Shown: positions 17,840-27,944, numbered from the stretch's first letter. The stretch: DNA of 64,000 nucleotides from CAWFKW01 sp963816535 (GCA_963816535.1 CAWFKW010000002.1:1-64000), one strand, 5' to 3'. Translations and numbers: made by a program. The notes: generated by a model not told the origin, from the letters alone.

Positions 17840-17871
17840 ATTGCAGTTAAAAACGGATTTTAATATTTTTG
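17840..17871 (+). promoter_or_regulatory. glgA promoter
   Basis: ATTG (17840-17843), 20 nt, TATTTTTG (17864-17871), with the ATG 27 nt further on. Fits TTG-N20-TAnnTTTG. Confidence 0.6.
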
Positions 17872-17898
17872 TAAATTCCACGAAAATAAAACGAATTA

Positions 17899-19380
17899 AT
17901 GACAAAAGGCTTAAATATACTATTTTGTACCAGTGAAGTGACCCCTTATTCGAAAACAGGCGGACTTGCTGATGTTTCAAACTCGCTGCCACAGGAACTT
18001 AGCGCGCTCGGCCACGCTGTCAGAATTATTACGCCAAAATACGGACCATTAGATGAAAGAAGGCTAAGGATATATGAAATCAAGCGTTTAACTAATATTG
18101 AAGTGCCAATTGGCGATAAAATAGCCATTTGCAACATAAAATCATCGTTTATTGTCTCTCCCAAAGGTAAAGTCCAGGTTTTCCTGATCGAAAATGAGGA
18201 ATACTTCGGAAAAGAAAGTCCGTACACAGATTCAAAATCCGGTAAAGATTATCCGGATAATGACGAGCGGTTCATATTTTATAACCGCGCTGTGGTGCAG
18301 GTGCTTGGGCTTCTGGGCTGGCAGCCGGATATAATTCACTGCAACGACTGGCAAACAGGTTTGATACCCGCTTACCTGAAAACAATATACAGCAAAGATC
18401 CTCTGCTTAACGCTGTGAAGACGGTTTTTACAATTCACAATATTGCGTTCCAGGGGCTCTTCCCGCATTCATCATTTCAGAAAAGCGGGCTGCCTGAGAG
18501 CATCTTCAACGAAGAGCTTGTTGAATATTACAAGCAGTTCAGTTTTCTGAAAACAGGTTTGAACTACTCGGATATTATAACTACTGTAAGCCAGACGTAT
18601 GCCGATGAGATTTGCACAACGCATGAATACGGAATGGGCTTCGAAGGAATTCTGAAGAAAAGGAAAAAAGATATTTACGGGATACTGAACGGAGTAGATT
18701 ACACGGTCTGGAACCCGGAGAAAGATTCTATCATCCCTTACAGGTACAGTTCCAAAGAGCTTCCGCTGAAGCGCGAAAATAAGAAAGCGCTGCTTAAACA
18801 GTTCGGTTTGGAATACAACGCGGAAGTCCCGGTTCTGGGAATTATATCGCGTATGACCGACCAAAAAGGATTTGACCTGATAGAAAAGATAATAAAAGAC
18901 CTGATGCAAGAAGACGTCCAGCTTATATTGCTTGGCGCCGGCGATAAGAACTACCAGAAGAAATTCGAAGCGCATAAGAAGAAGTTCAAAAGCAAAATGG
19001 GCCTGCACTTCGGATTTTCCGAAGAGGTGGCTCACCTGATCGAAGCCGGCTCGGATATATTCCTTATGCCCTCAAGGTATGAACCATGCGGGCTTAACCA
19101 GATGTACAGCCTGCGGTACGGCACTATCCCTGTTGTAAGAAAGACCGGCGGACTTGCCGATACTGTAACAGAATATAAAGCGGGCAAAGGAAACGGTTTT
19201 GTTTTTGATAAATACGATGCCGGAGAATTCTTAAAAGCCATAAAGCGCGCGCTGAAGCTTTACCAGAACCGCGAAGAGTGGATCAAGCTTATCAGGTCCG
19301 CCATGGCTTACGATTATTCTTGGGTTGTTTCCGCTAAAAAATACGTTGACCTGTACAGGTCGCTGATAAAAAAGGGTTAG
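17899..19380 (+). CDS. glgA: Glycogen synthase (ADP-glucose)
   Basis: 493 residues, GT5 family. The N-terminal KTGGLADV motif (Lys19) is the ADP-glucose binding signature. HCNDWQTGL, FTIHNIAFQG and NGVDYTVWNP follow in the usual places, and the C-terminal Rossmann half has LLGAGD and SRYEPCGLNQMYSLRYGTIPVVRKTGGLADTV. It transfers glucose from ADP-glucose to the non-reducing end of alpha-1,4-glucan. No glgB, glgC or glgP is nearby. The HAD phosphatase gene follows 49 bp later and may share a transcript. Confidence 0.95.
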   Translation: MTKGLNILFCTSEVTPYSKTGGLADVSNSLPQELSALGHAVRIITPKYGPLDERRLRIYEIKRLTNIEVPIGDKIAICNIKSSFIVSPKGKVQVFLIENEEYFGKESPYTDSKSGKDYPDNDERFIFYNRAVVQVLGLLGWQPDIIHCNDWQTGLIPAYLKTIYSKDPLLNAVKTVFTIHNIAFQGLFPHSSFQKSGLPESIFNEELVEYYKQFSFLKTGLNYSDIITTVSQTYADEICTTHEYGMGFEGILKKRKKDIYGILNGVDYTVWNPEKDSIIPYRYSSKELPLKRENKKALLKQFGLEYNAEVPVLGIISRMTDQKGFDLIEKIIKDLMQEDVQLILLGAGDKNYQKKFEAHKKKFKSKMGLHFGFSEEVAHLIEAGSDIFLMPSRYEPCGLNQMYSLRYGTIPVVRKTGGLADTVTEYKAGKGNGFVFDKYDAGEFLKAIKRALKLYQNREEWIKLIRSAMAYDYSWVVSAKKYVDLYRSLIKKG

Positions 19381-19429
19381 TTATTTTATTACGTATAAAT
19401 TACAAACCTGAGTTTATTATATTAGCGTA

Positions 19430-20053
19430 GTGGATAATCGCATATCAAAAGCTGTATTCCTGGACCGGGACGGCACCATTGTCAAAGAAGTAGAAGGCCC
19501 CGACCCTCACAAGCCCGAAGAGCTGGGTTACTTAACTAAAGTCGAACAGGTTAGCATTATCGAAGGCGCGGCCGATGCTATTGCAAAAGCCAGAAAGCTG
19601 GGTTATAAAACTATTGTCATCACCAACCAATCGGCTATCGCCCGGGGCTGGCTCACCGAAGATGAATTAGCTAAAATAAATAACCGCATGTTTGAGCTTT
19701 TGAAGCTGAAGAACCCGGGGGCAATAATTGACGATCTGTTCTTTTCGCCCTACCACAAAGACGGCGTTATAAACAGGTTCAAAAAAGACAGCCCTATGCG
19801 AAAACCAGGAATAGGAATGATCGAGGAGGCAAAGGAAAAATACAATATTGCCCTCAGCGCTTCCTACATGATAGGCGACGCCTACAGCGACATAAAAACG
19901 GGAGAAAACGCGGGTTTGAGGAACATTCTGGTCATGACGGGTTATGGCAGTTTAGCATATAAGAAATGTCTTGATGAAAAACTAAAAATTGACTTTATTG
20001 CTGATAATTTATTGGATGCGATAGGATTTGTTGAAAAAAACGGTGAAAATTAA
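19430..20053 (+). CDS. HAD-superfamily IIIA phosphatase (GmhB/HisB-like)
   Basis: 207 residues from a GTG start. HAD motif I is FLDRDGT (Asp12, Asp14), motif II ITNQSAIARG, the conserved lysine in KPGIGMIEEA and motif III MIGDAYSDIKTGENAG. The architecture is that of D-glycero-D-manno-heptose-1,7-bisphosphate 7-phosphatase. However, the region between motifs II and III lacks the cysteines of the GmhB zinc loop (SPYHKDGVINRFKKDSPMRKPG has none), so the substrate may differ. Cytoplasmic. The heptose route would fit with kdsB in this window, but that is weak evidence. Confidence 0.7.
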   Translation: MDNRISKAVFLDRDGTIVKEVEGPDPHKPEELGYLTKVEQVSIIEGAADAIAKARKLGYKTIVITNQSAIARGWLTEDELAKINNRMFELLKLKNPGAIIDDLFFSPYHKDGVINRFKKDSPMRKPGIGMIEEAKEKYNIALSASYMIGDAYSDIKTGENAGLRNILVMTGYGSLAYKKCLDEKLKIDFIADNLLDAIGFVEKNGEN

Positions 20054-20105
20054 GAATTTGGAATCAATTCCGTTCTATTGCGGTTTATTAATCTAAGGCT
20101 CAAAA

Positions 20106-21323
20106 TTGAATAAAATAAAATATTTCCGAATCTTTCTTTCCGTTCTTTCAATTATTGTAATCGCGTTATTGACAGAAAGCTGCGCCGACGATCCGTTGTC
20201 GCTGGGCCTTAAGTTTATTCTTCCAGGCGATACGACCGGCATAAGAATATTTGATTCCTACATTGACACAATGGCCATAACTTCGACAACCACAAGGAAA
20301 AGAACAAATACTTCCGCCTCCCCGTATATGCTGGTGGGGTCTTCCGGAATGTACAATTCAAAAGCTCTGCTGAGGTTTAACAATTTTTCAGCTGATTTTG
20401 ACAGCGCTGTTGTTTTATCGGCAACGCTTACGCTCACATACAGGAATTATTATTATCCGTTAACAAGCGCCGATTCGCTCGGGCAAACCGGGTTTGACAT
20501 TTACAAAGTTCAGCAGCAGCTGAATTACGGAACTATAACGCTTGATTCCGTAAATTCAAATTCATTCGGAACGGTTTCCCAGGGAAGCTACACGGGTTAT
20601 CTGACCGGGGAATCACAGCAGATAGACATCGCCCTCAATACAAGCATGGTGAAAGACTGGCTGGAGTATGCGGCCGATACAAGTTATCCGAATAAAAATT
20701 TCGGAGTTGCGCTTAGCCCAAACGGCGGTTCAAATGTCATAAAAGGATTTTACGGAACCCAGACTGATTCAACGCTAAAAAAACCGTCTCTCAAAATCAT
20801 ATTGACCAAGTACGGAGTGAACGATACAATCGTTACGCAGGATGCCCAATCGCTTTTTCTCGCCGACGGCCCGGTTACCCAGGGTAACGAAACTTTTTCC
20901 GCGCAGGCTGGAATCGGGTATGTGCAGATAATGAAATTTGACATGAGCCATATTCCGAACACGGCTACAATTAATGATGTGCTGATTTACCTGACGCTCG
21001 ATTCTGCAAATACGAAGCTCTCGACTCTATCGCCGCGGTTCCTGGACCTGCTATATGTTAATGATACATCCAACACAACTTCCGGGTACGCTTACTCGAC
21101 ATATCAAAGCGGCAACCAGTATATAGTGAGGGTTGTAAGCCCGTCGCAGCCGACGCCCTTCCAGAGATGGCTTGACGGACAGGCAAACTACGGCCTGCAG
21201 TTTGCGCCCCACGGGTATCAGAACAATCTTGACCTGTACACATTTTTCAATGTAAACGCTTCAGACCATACAAAGAGGCCGCACGTTGTAATTAAATATA
21301 CTCCGAGGATATCGCGTAAATGA
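20106..21323 (+). CDS. DNRLRE-like secreted lipoprotein
   Basis: 405 residues from a TTG start. A hydrophobic N-terminus ends at Cys26 (LLTESCADD), a plausible though not ideal lipobox. Two related halves follow, each with the pattern of DNRLRE/parallel beta surface domains: an early LLRF or IMKFDMS strand, a Val-x-Ser/Thr-Ala-x-Leu-x-Leu strand, a VKDWLEYA or FQRWLDGQ segment and a closing PSLKIIL or PHVVIKY strand. It is probably exposed on the outer membrane. Its stop overlaps the start of the barrel gene by 4 bp (ATGA), so the two are translationally coupled. Function unknown. Confidence 0.65.
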   Translation: MNKIKYFRIFLSVLSIIVIALLTESCADDPLSLGLKFILPGDTTGIRIFDSYIDTMAITSTTTRKRTNTSASPYMLVGSSGMYNSKALLRFNNFSADFDSAVVLSATLTLTYRNYYYPLTSADSLGQTGFDIYKVQQQLNYGTITLDSVNSNSFGTVSQGSYTGYLTGESQQIDIALNTSMVKDWLEYAADTSYPNKNFGVALSPNGGSNVIKGFYGTQTDSTLKKPSLKIILTKYGVNDTIVTQDAQSLFLADGPVTQGNETFSAQAGIGYVQIMKFDMSHIPNTATINDVLIYLTLDSANTKLSTLSPRFLDLLYVNDTSNTTSGYAYSTYQSGNQYIVRVVSPSQPTPFQRWLDGQANYGLQFAPHGYQNNLDLYTFFNVNASDHTKRPHVVIKYTPRISRK

Positions 21324-22579
21324 ATATAAAAAAGTATCTGATACTTCCGGCTATAATTTTATTTGCTGCCAGCCAGCTTCACGGGCAGATCATAGATAAG
21401 AACGGAGGCTCGCTTTATTCCATATTCGGAGTCGGGGAATTGAATTATTCAACGAGCGCCCGCACCGACGGAATGGGGATTATGGGAATTGCCTTGTACG
21501 GGAGGTATTCAAATTCTCTTAACCCCGCGGCATGGACCCAGATCCCTAACACGCGATTTTCATCCAAGATAGATTTGGGCCGTATAAATGCTACCGACGG
21601 TTCTGATGTATCTTCCAGAAACTTCGGCGGTTTTGAAACGTTTGACCTTGCAATACCTGTCAACCCCGGGAACGGTTGGATATTTGACCTCGCGATGCAT
21701 AGCTACAGCTCCGTCAACTACGATACAAAATACTCCGGCTCTTCGCTGGGTGAAGATTATACCCAGCTTTACAGCGGCAGGGGCGGAATTAAGAGAATCT
21801 CGCTCGGCGTTTCATACCTGGTCCTGAGGTATTTCAGTTTCGGGCTGCAGTTCAACTACGCATATGGCAGCATTGTTAAGAGCACTGAGATAGATTTCGG
21901 CGACCCGGAATTAGTAGGGGTTAAGAATCAGCTTTCTGATGAACTTAGCGGATATTATTTCAATACGGGCCTGATATTCCATGGGTTCGGGAAAATATTC
22001 GGCAGCAAGAAACTCGACAGGATGACGCTCGGGGTATGCTTCTCATCGCCTTTTAAAATAAACTCTACCGTTACGGGCGATTTCAAAAAAAGCACTCAGA
22101 CCGATTCAGTGACCGTAACCGCAGGCAAGATACAGATGCCGTGGGCGCTGGGAATCGGCGTATCAAACGAGTTTAATGAGAAGCTTGTTGTAGCCGCCGA
22201 CGTATACATGCAGAACTGGGACAGCTACAAATATTACGATGTGCATCCGGATGAGATTAAGAACAACCTGCGTGCCGGCCTTGGAATTGAATATACGCCT
22301 TCTAGAAAACTTGACGACCCGTTCATAAAAAGATTATCATACCGGCTGGGCGGGAATTACACTATGGACAACCTTAAAATTAACGGCCAGCAGATAAACT
22401 CGATCGGGGTTAGCGCCGGTTTGTCTATTCCCGTGGGAAGAGCCAACTTTCTTGACCTGATGTTTTCTTACCAGACCAGAGGTAAGACAACCGACGGGCT
22501 CATTCAGGAAAAGATATACAAGCTGGGAGCAAGCGTGAACATTGGCGAGCTGTGGTTTCTTAAATCATCTGATAATTAG
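21320..22579 (+). CDS. Outer-membrane beta-barrel protein, FadL/PorV-like
   Basis: 419 residues with a signal peptide (about 1-22, ending LHGQ). After GGSLYSIFGVGEL comes a long series of alternating amphipathic strands rich in Gly, Tyr and Ser, with NSLNPAAWTQI close to the N-terminus, typical of the OmpP1/FadL/PorV-like barrels of Bacteroidota and Ignavibacteria. The last strand ends ELWFLKSSDN. It overlaps the upstream lipoprotein gene by 4 bp, suggesting a lipoprotein-barrel pair in the outer membrane. The transported substrate, or a role as sorting-domain acceptor (PorV-like), cannot be decided by eye. Confidence 0.65.
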   Translation: MNIKKYLILPAIILFAASQLHGQIIDKNGGSLYSIFGVGELNYSTSARTDGMGIMGIALYGRYSNSLNPAAWTQIPNTRFSSKIDLGRINATDGSDVSSRNFGGFETFDLAIPVNPGNGWIFDLAMHSYSSVNYDTKYSGSSLGEDYTQLYSGRGGIKRISLGVSYLVLRYFSFGLQFNYAYGSIVKSTEIDFGDPELVGVKNQLSDELSGYYFNTGLIFHGFGKIFGSKKLDRMTLGVCFSSPFKINSTVTGDFKKSTQTDSVTVTAGKIQMPWALGIGVSNEFNEKLVVAADVYMQNWDSYKYYDVHPDEIKNNLRAGLGIEYTPSRKLDDPFIKRLSYRLGGNYTMDNLKINGQQINSIGVSAGLSIPVGRANFLDLMFSYQTRGKTTDGLIQEKIYKLGASVNIGELWFLKSSDN

Positions 22580-22708
22580 CCGCAATAAGAATAATTTATT
22601 TGAATAAATAATACAGACCGGCCTTAGGCTTAGCCTTTAGAGCTTTTATGCCGGCAAATCATAAAATAACATATCGTTTATAAATCCTAAATAATAATTA
22701 TTATCACA

Positions 22709-24010
22709 ATGTCATTACTACAGGAATACGATCCGCAGATATACAACGCGATCAGAAACGAATTAATACGCCAGAATGACAAGCTCGAAATGATAGCTTC
22801 GGAAAACTTCACAAGCATCGAAGTAATGGAAGCTACGGGCTCCGTCATGACAAATAAATATGCGGAAGGATACCCGGGCAAACGTTACTACGGCGGCTGC
22901 GAGTATGTCGACCAGGCCGAGAACTTCGCAAGGGACAGGGTGAAAGAACTGTTCCACGCAACATATGCAAACGTTCAGCCGCACTCAGGCTCGCAGGCAA
23001 ACATGGCCGTGTACTTTGTGCTTGTTAAGCCGGGCGATAAAGTGCTTGGCATGGACCTCTCGCACGGGGGCCACTTAACGCACGGTTCGCCCGTAAACTT
23101 TTCCGGGCAGCTTTACAACTTCACGCAGTACGGTATAAATCCGAAAACTGAAATGCTCGATTACGACTTGATAGCCGAAGTAGCAAAGAAAGAAAAACCC
23201 AAGATGATTACTGTAGGCGCAAGCGCGTATTCACGAAATATAGATTATAAAAAATTCAGAGAAATAGCCGATAGCGTTGGCGCTTTTTTGCTTGCAGATA
23301 TCGCTCACCCGGCGGGACTGATAGCCAAGGGCCTGCTTAACGACCCTATACCGCATTGTCATGTCGTAACATCAACAACGCATAAGACGCTGCGCGGCCC
23401 AAGGGGCGGAATAATATTGATGGGCCAGGATTTCGAGAACCCGTTCGGGATCAAGGCGCCTAAATCAGGCAGGATAAAAATGATGAGCGAGCTTATAGAT
23501 TCAATGGTTATACCGGGAGTTCAGGGCGGCCCGCTGATGCACGTAATCGCTGCAAAGGCAGTGGCGTTCAAAGAAGCGCTTGAAGAGAACTTCAAGACAT
23601 ACGCTGAGCAGGTAATAAAGAACGCTAAGGCGCTTGCAAACAAACTCACGGGTTTTGGGTTCAAGATAATTTCAGGGGGGACCGATAATCATTTAATGCT
23701 GATCGACCTGAGAAACAAAGATCTTACCGGAAAGAAAGCTCAGGAACTGCTTGATGAAGTCGGAATAACGTGTAATAAAAACGCAGTTCCGTTTGACGAT
23801 AAGAGCCCGCTGATAACAAGCGGCATCAGGCTTGGGTCGCCTGCGTTAACCACCCGCGGAATGAAAGAAAAAGACATGGAAAGGATCGCCGAAATGATAA
23901 ACGATGTTATCTCGAAGCCGGAAGATGAAAAAGTAAAGGGAGACGTGAAACAGCGCGTAGCGGATATTACTTCGGAGCATCCTTTGTATCCGGAGCTGTT
24001 TACATGGTAA
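22709..24010 (+). CDS. glyA: Serine hydroxymethyltransferase
   Basis: 433 residues, PLP-dependent fold type I. SENFTS near residue 31, YAEGYPGKRYYGGCEYVD, the PLP lysine Lys226 in TSTTHKTLRGPRGG and NHLMLIDLR are intact. It interconverts serine and glycine with transfer of a one-carbon unit to THF, which connects with the folate product of FtcD. It is followed 10 bp later by tatC and then the prenyl synthase, probably one operon. Confidence 0.97.
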   Translation: MSLLQEYDPQIYNAIRNELIRQNDKLEMIASENFTSIEVMEATGSVMTNKYAEGYPGKRYYGGCEYVDQAENFARDRVKELFHATYANVQPHSGSQANMAVYFVLVKPGDKVLGMDLSHGGHLTHGSPVNFSGQLYNFTQYGINPKTEMLDYDLIAEVAKKEKPKMITVGASAYSRNIDYKKFREIADSVGAFLLADIAHPAGLIAKGLLNDPIPHCHVVTSTTHKTLRGPRGGIILMGQDFENPFGIKAPKSGRIKMMSELIDSMVIPGVQGGPLMHVIAAKAVAFKEALEENFKTYAEQVIKNAKALANKLTGFGFKIISGGTDNHLMLIDLRNKDLTGKKAQELLDEVGITCNKNAVPFDDKSPLITSGIRLGSPALTTRGMKEKDMERIAEMINDVISKPEDEKVKGDVKQRVADITSEHPLYPELFTW

Positions 24011-24020
24011 AACCTGATAA

Positions 24021-24791
24021 ATGGCTGAAGAAGAAATAGACAAGCAGGAACCGGCGCCCGAAGAAGGCGAGATGACGTTCCTCGAGCACCTTGAGGAGCT
24101 GCGATGGCATATCATTAAGGCCCTGATAGGGATCATAATCGGCTCAATAATTTGCGGCATATTTGCCGATTGGTTAATGAATCAGTTCCTGCTGGCGCCG
24201 GCCCTAAGGACGCATCCGCCGATGAAACTTATCAACCTGAAGCCTTACGGGCAAATGCTTTTGTATATGAAAGTTGTTCTTTCGTGCGGGTTTATTCTCA
24301 GTATTCCGTACACGCTATACCAGTTCTGGAAATTCTTTGAGCCCGGCCTGCTGCCAAATGAACGCAAGTATGTTACGCGGGCGGTGTTTTTTTCATCCAT
24401 ATGTTTCCTGATAGGTATTGCGTTTGCTTACGTTGTTATGCTGCCTACGGCTCTTGAGTTCTTTGTGAACTTCGGCACGCAGGCTATCAGCAACAATATT
24501 TCCGTCGAAGAGTATTTTAGTTTTATAATATCCATAATGATAGCCTCCGGGGTGGTATTCGAGCTTCCTGTTATTTCGTTCCTGCTCTCGAAGATGGGGA
24601 TATTAAAGCCAAGCTTTATGAGGAAGTACAGGAAGCACGCAATAGTTTTAATACTGCTGATTGCCGGAATTGTAACTCCGAGCCCCGACGTTACCAGCCA
24701 GCTTTTACTGGGTATTCCTTTTTTGTTATTGTATGAACTCAGCATTTTCATTTCGAAAGTATCGCAGCCAAAGAGAATTGAAGACAAATAA
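24021..24791 (+). CDS. tatC: Sec-independent translocase subunit TatC
   Basis: 256 residues with six predicted membrane segments. The N-terminal signature EMTFLEHLEELRWH (about 14-27), which contacts the twin-arginine motif of substrates, is present, as are FEPGLLPNERKY in the first half and IAGIVTPSPDVTSQ near the C-terminus. It forms the receptor of the twin-arginine export system in the inner membrane. No tatA or tatB is visible in the window. The gene lies 10 bp after glyA and 3 bp before the prenyl synthase gene. Confidence 0.95.
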   Translation: MAEEEIDKQEPAPEEGEMTFLEHLEELRWHIIKALIGIIIGSIICGIFADWLMNQFLLAPALRTHPPMKLINLKPYGQMLLYMKVVLSCGFILSIPYTLYQFWKFFEPGLLPNERKYVTRAVFFSSICFLIGIAFAYVVMLPTALEFFVNFGTQAISNNISVEEYFSFIISIMIASGVVFELPVISFLLSKMGILKPSFMRKYRKHAIVLILLIAGIVTPSPDVTSQLLLGIPFLLLYELSIFISKVSQPKRIEDK

Positions 24792-24794
24792 AAT

Positions 24795-25772
24795 ATGGAT
24801 TCTGACTTAAAGAAAATATCGGCTCCAATTCAAAAAGAACTTGATGAATTCAGGGTAGAGTTCAGGCAGGCTATAAAGTCGCGCGTAGCTCTTGTCGACC
24901 TGATAAGCAAGTACATACTCAGGCAAAAGGGAAAGAAGATACGCCCGATACTTGTGCTGCTATCCGCCAAGCTATGCGGCGAAGTTAACAAAAGAACATA
25001 CCTGGCCGCCACGCTTGTTGAAATGCTTCATACCGCCACATTGATACACGATGACGTTGTTGACGACGCTCAAACCCGCAGGGGCCTTGCATCTATTAAT
25101 GCAGTATGGAAAAACAAGATCGCTGTGCTTATGGGAGATTTTATGCTTTCACGCGGCCTGCTTCTGGCTTTGGAAAATGACGAGTGCGGGTTCCTTAAGA
25201 TCACCTCTAAAGCCGTTAAGAGAATGAGCGAGGGCGAGCTGCTCCAGATACAGAAGAACAGAAAGTTCGACGTGAACGAAGAAACATACTTCAGGATAAT
25301 TTCAGATAAGACTGCATCGTTAATAACTGCATGCTGCGAGCTTGGGGCCGCGAGCGCTTCCGGCGACAAGAACAATATAAACCTCCTAAGCCAGTTCGGC
25401 GAGAATATCGGAATTGCCTTCCAGCTGAGAGATGACATCCTTGATTATGTAGGTAAGAAAAAAATCATGGGAAAATCTTCCGGCTCCGACCTCAAGGAAA
25501 GGAAATTCACGCTGCCGCTTATTCACGCCTTGCAGAACTCGACAAAGAAAGAATCCAGAGAAATTATCAGCATAGTTAAGAACGGGTCTTACTCAAAGAA
25601 TAAATCAATAGTACTTGATTTTATTAAAGAATATAAAGGTCTTGACTACGCAATTTTGAAAACTCGGGAGTTCTGCGCAGAGGCAAAGACTAAAATCAGG
25701 GATTTCAAAAGCTCAGAGACAAAAGAAACCCTCGTGAACTTCGCAGATTTTATCGGCGACAGGCTGAATTAG
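24795..25772 (+). CDS. Polyprenyl diphosphate synthase (long chain, trans)
   Basis: 325 residues. The first aspartate-rich motif is LIHDDVVDDA (Asp86-Asp90) and the second FQLRDDILDY (Asp213-Asp217), with GKKIRPIL at 46-53. Family length and motifs fit octaprenyl/heptaprenyl diphosphate synthase (IspB/HepT type), which makes the side chain of menaquinone or ubiquinone. Chain length depends on the residues before the first DDxxD (here Met-Leu-His-Thr-Ala-Thr-Leu-Ile-His), which are not bulky aromatics, in keeping with a long product. Cotranscribed with tatC. Confidence 0.9.
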   Translation: MDSDLKKISAPIQKELDEFRVEFRQAIKSRVALVDLISKYILRQKGKKIRPILVLLSAKLCGEVNKRTYLAATLVEMLHTATLIHDDVVDDAQTRRGLASINAVWKNKIAVLMGDFMLSRGLLLALENDECGFLKITSKAVKRMSEGELLQIQKNRKFDVNEETYFRIISDKTASLITACCELGAASASGDKNNINLLSQFGENIGIAFQLRDDILDYVGKKKIMGKSSGSDLKERKFTLPLIHALQNSTKKESREIISIVKNGSYSKNKSIVLDFIKEYKGLDYAILKTREFCAEAKTKIRDFKSSETKETLVNFADFIGDRLN

Positions 25773-25951
25773 TCATTCTTCACCCAAGAATTTAATATTT
25801 AATTTTATTGTTGCCGGATTTTATAATTACAGTAATATTGTCACAGTTTTACTGTAATAGTTTTTAGAAATCCCCGCAAAAAAACCACAAAGAATATTTT
25901 TGACGCTCAATATATCCATAATGCCGGGTAATAGGAATGATTATTATTGCA

Positions 25952-25982
25952 TTGAACCCGCTTTTTTATTAGAATATCTTTA
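25952..25982 (+). promoter_or_regulatory. der promoter
   Basis: TTG (25952-25954), 20 nt, TATCTTTA (25975-25982), with the start codon 5 nt later. It differs from the consensus only in the last base of the -7 box. Confidence 0.55.
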
Positions 25983-25987
25983 AGCTT

Positions 25988-27391
25988 ATGGCGGAAAAAA
26001 TCGCGGCTATAGTAGGCAGGCCAAACGTAGGCAAATCTTCGCTTTTTAACCGGTTAACCGGGAAAAAAACGGCGATAGTTCATGAATCGCCCGGGGTTAC
26101 CCGGGACAGGAACTACGGCGAGGCTGAATGGAACGGAAAGAAGTTCTTCCTGATAGACACAGGCGGATATGTGCTTGGCAGCAAAGATAAGTTTGACGCT
26201 GCGATCCGCGAGCAGGTTGAGATATCCATGGCGGAAGCTGATATAATTCTTTTCGTAGCTGACGCGCAGGCGGGGCTGACAGTTCTTGATTATGACATTG
26301 CGAAGATACTGCGCAGGGATATGGATAAGAAGGAATTTGCAGGAAAGAAAGTTATACTCGTTCTTAATAAGGTAGATTCGCAGAGAGAAGAGATCGTGAA
26401 ACCGGATTTTTACAAACTCGGCCTTGGCGAACCAATAGAAGTCTCGGCAATGGTCGGAAGAAAATCAGGCGACTTGCTGGATTCAATAACTGACTGCATA
26501 GATTCAGATGAGCCGGATGAGCCGGATGAATCGCAGCCAAGATTTGCAATTATAGGGAGGCCAAACGTAGGGAAATCGTCTCTGCTAAACGCTCTGACGC
26601 AAACTACCAGGAATGTGGTTACCGACGTGCCCGGCACAACCCGTGATTCGATAGATACGACAATTAACCACCGCGGCAGGGAAATTACTTTGGTTGACAC
26701 CGCCGGCCTGCGTAAGAAGAGCAAGATAAAGCGCGCCGAGAGCCTGGAGTTTTATTCAGCCTTAAGAGCTCACAGGAGTATTGAGAGATGCGACGTCGCG
26801 ATACTAGTAATTGATGCGACCACCATACTTGCAAAGCTGCAGAAATCATCCGACCCGCGCGACGCGACATTTAAACTGGATAAAGAAGATGTAGAGATAC
26901 TAAATGAGGCGGCAAGGTTCAAAAAAGGAATATTGATAGTAATTAACAAATGGGACCTGATTGAAAAAGACAGCGACACTTCAAAGCTCTATGAAAATAA
27001 GGTAAAGGAACATCTGCAGAACTACGCTTACCTGCCTTTCATATTTACCTCCGCGATCACAAAACAGAGAGTGCCGAAGATAATAGATTCGGCGCTGGAG
27101 GTGTATAGCGAGAGGTCGAAAGAAATAAAGACAAGCGAACTTAATGCGAAGCTTAACAAAATCATAAAAGAATCGCCTCCGCATTCAAAATCACATAGGG
27201 AAATTAAAATAAATTATATAACGCAGCTTAAACACTCGCCGCCGGTAATAGGTTTTTTTGCCAATCACCCGGACGAGATAGAAGTAAATTATAAAAGATT
27301 TCTGGAGAGCAAAGTGAGGCAGTTTTTCAAATTTACAGGTGTGCCGCTAACGCTGGTGTTTAAGGCTAAAAATAAAGAACGCGAGAAATAG
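25988..27391 (+). CDS. der: Ribosome biogenesis GTPase Der (EngA)
   Basis: 467 residues with the unique double G domain of Der. The first P-loop is GRPNVGKSSLFNRL (about 9-22), with DTGG and NKVD following. The second P-loop is GRPNVGKSSLLNAL near 189, followed by DTAGL and NKWD. The C-terminal KH-like domain spans about 380-467. An acidic linker (DSDEPDEPDESQ) joins the two G domains. It acts in maturation of the 50S subunit. The next gene converges on it with only 7 bp between the stops and no visible terminator. Confidence 0.97.
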   Translation: MAEKIAAIVGRPNVGKSSLFNRLTGKKTAIVHESPGVTRDRNYGEAEWNGKKFFLIDTGGYVLGSKDKFDAAIREQVEISMAEADIILFVADAQAGLTVLDYDIAKILRRDMDKKEFAGKKVILVLNKVDSQREEIVKPDFYKLGLGEPIEVSAMVGRKSGDLLDSITDCIDSDEPDEPDESQPRFAIIGRPNVGKSSLLNALTQTTRNVVTDVPGTTRDSIDTTINHRGREITLVDTAGLRKKSKIKRAESLEFYSALRAHRSIERCDVAILVIDATTILAKLQKSSDPRDATFKLDKEDVEILNEAARFKKGILIVINKWDLIEKDSDTSKLYENKVKEHLQNYAYLPFIFTSAITKQRVPKIIDSALEVYSERSKEIKTSELNAKLNKIIKESPPHSKSHREIKINYITQLKHSPPVIGFFANHPDEIEVNYKRFLESKVRQFFKFTGVPLTLVFKAKNKEREK

Positions 27392-27398
27392 CTTTTAG

Positions 27399-27854
27399 CT
27401 ACTCTATTACAGCGTCATCTGAAATTTCGTTCGCATCATCAGTCCCGCACGGGAATTCCTTAGCGAGCGTATCCCCTATTCTCTTAATAACATGTATTAT
27501 TGCCGAAGTATACCGCTCTCTTTTGAACTCGCTAATTAAAAGATCTTCAAATTTCTTCCATGTTTCATCTGGAATCTTTTTATGGATCCCCTCGTCGGCG
27601 ATCACGTCAAAATACTTATTGTGAAATAAAATAAATATCAGCACGCCGGTCTTGTGTTTTGTTTTATGCATACCCAGCGCATGAAATTCTTTTAAAGCGC
27701 TTTCATGAAGTTTATCCTTATTCTCAAAAAGCTTTCTCTTATGCCTGAAGCAAACTCGTATCTCTCCCGAAGTAGTTTTTTCAACTTCCGCTATCTCATT
27801 CTTAATAGAAGTTAAATCTTCTTCCGTAAAATATTTGCTAATCCACTCTTTCAA
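27399..27854 (-). CDS. TPM-domain protein, soluble
   Basis: 151 residues, no signal peptide. It shows the TPM (YgcG/Psb27-like) pattern: an early helix (LTSIKNEIAEVEKTTSGEIRV), the HALGMHKTKHKTGVLIFILF strand pair and IADEGIHKKIPDETW. The second, larger TPM protein is encoded just upstream on the same strand with a 90-bp gap, so the two are probably one unit, as is common in Bacteroidota (often next to lemA, which is not seen here). Proposed roles include phosphatase activity or membrane-protein maintenance; neither can be decided here. Confidence 0.75.
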   Translation of the reverse strand: MKEWISKYFTEEDLTSIKNEIAEVEKTTSGEIRVCFRHKRKLFENKDKLHESALKEFHALGMHKTKHKTGVLIFILFHNKYFDVIADEGIHKKIPDETWKKFEDLLISEFKRERYTSAIIHVIKRIGDTLAKEFPCGTDDANEISDDAVIE

Positions 27855-27944
27855 AAATAGTTGACTGGTTAATTGAGTTAAATAAGTTAATTATGTTCTT
27901 CCGTTTATCCTCTTTCAATTCGTAATTTGTAATTCGTAATTGAT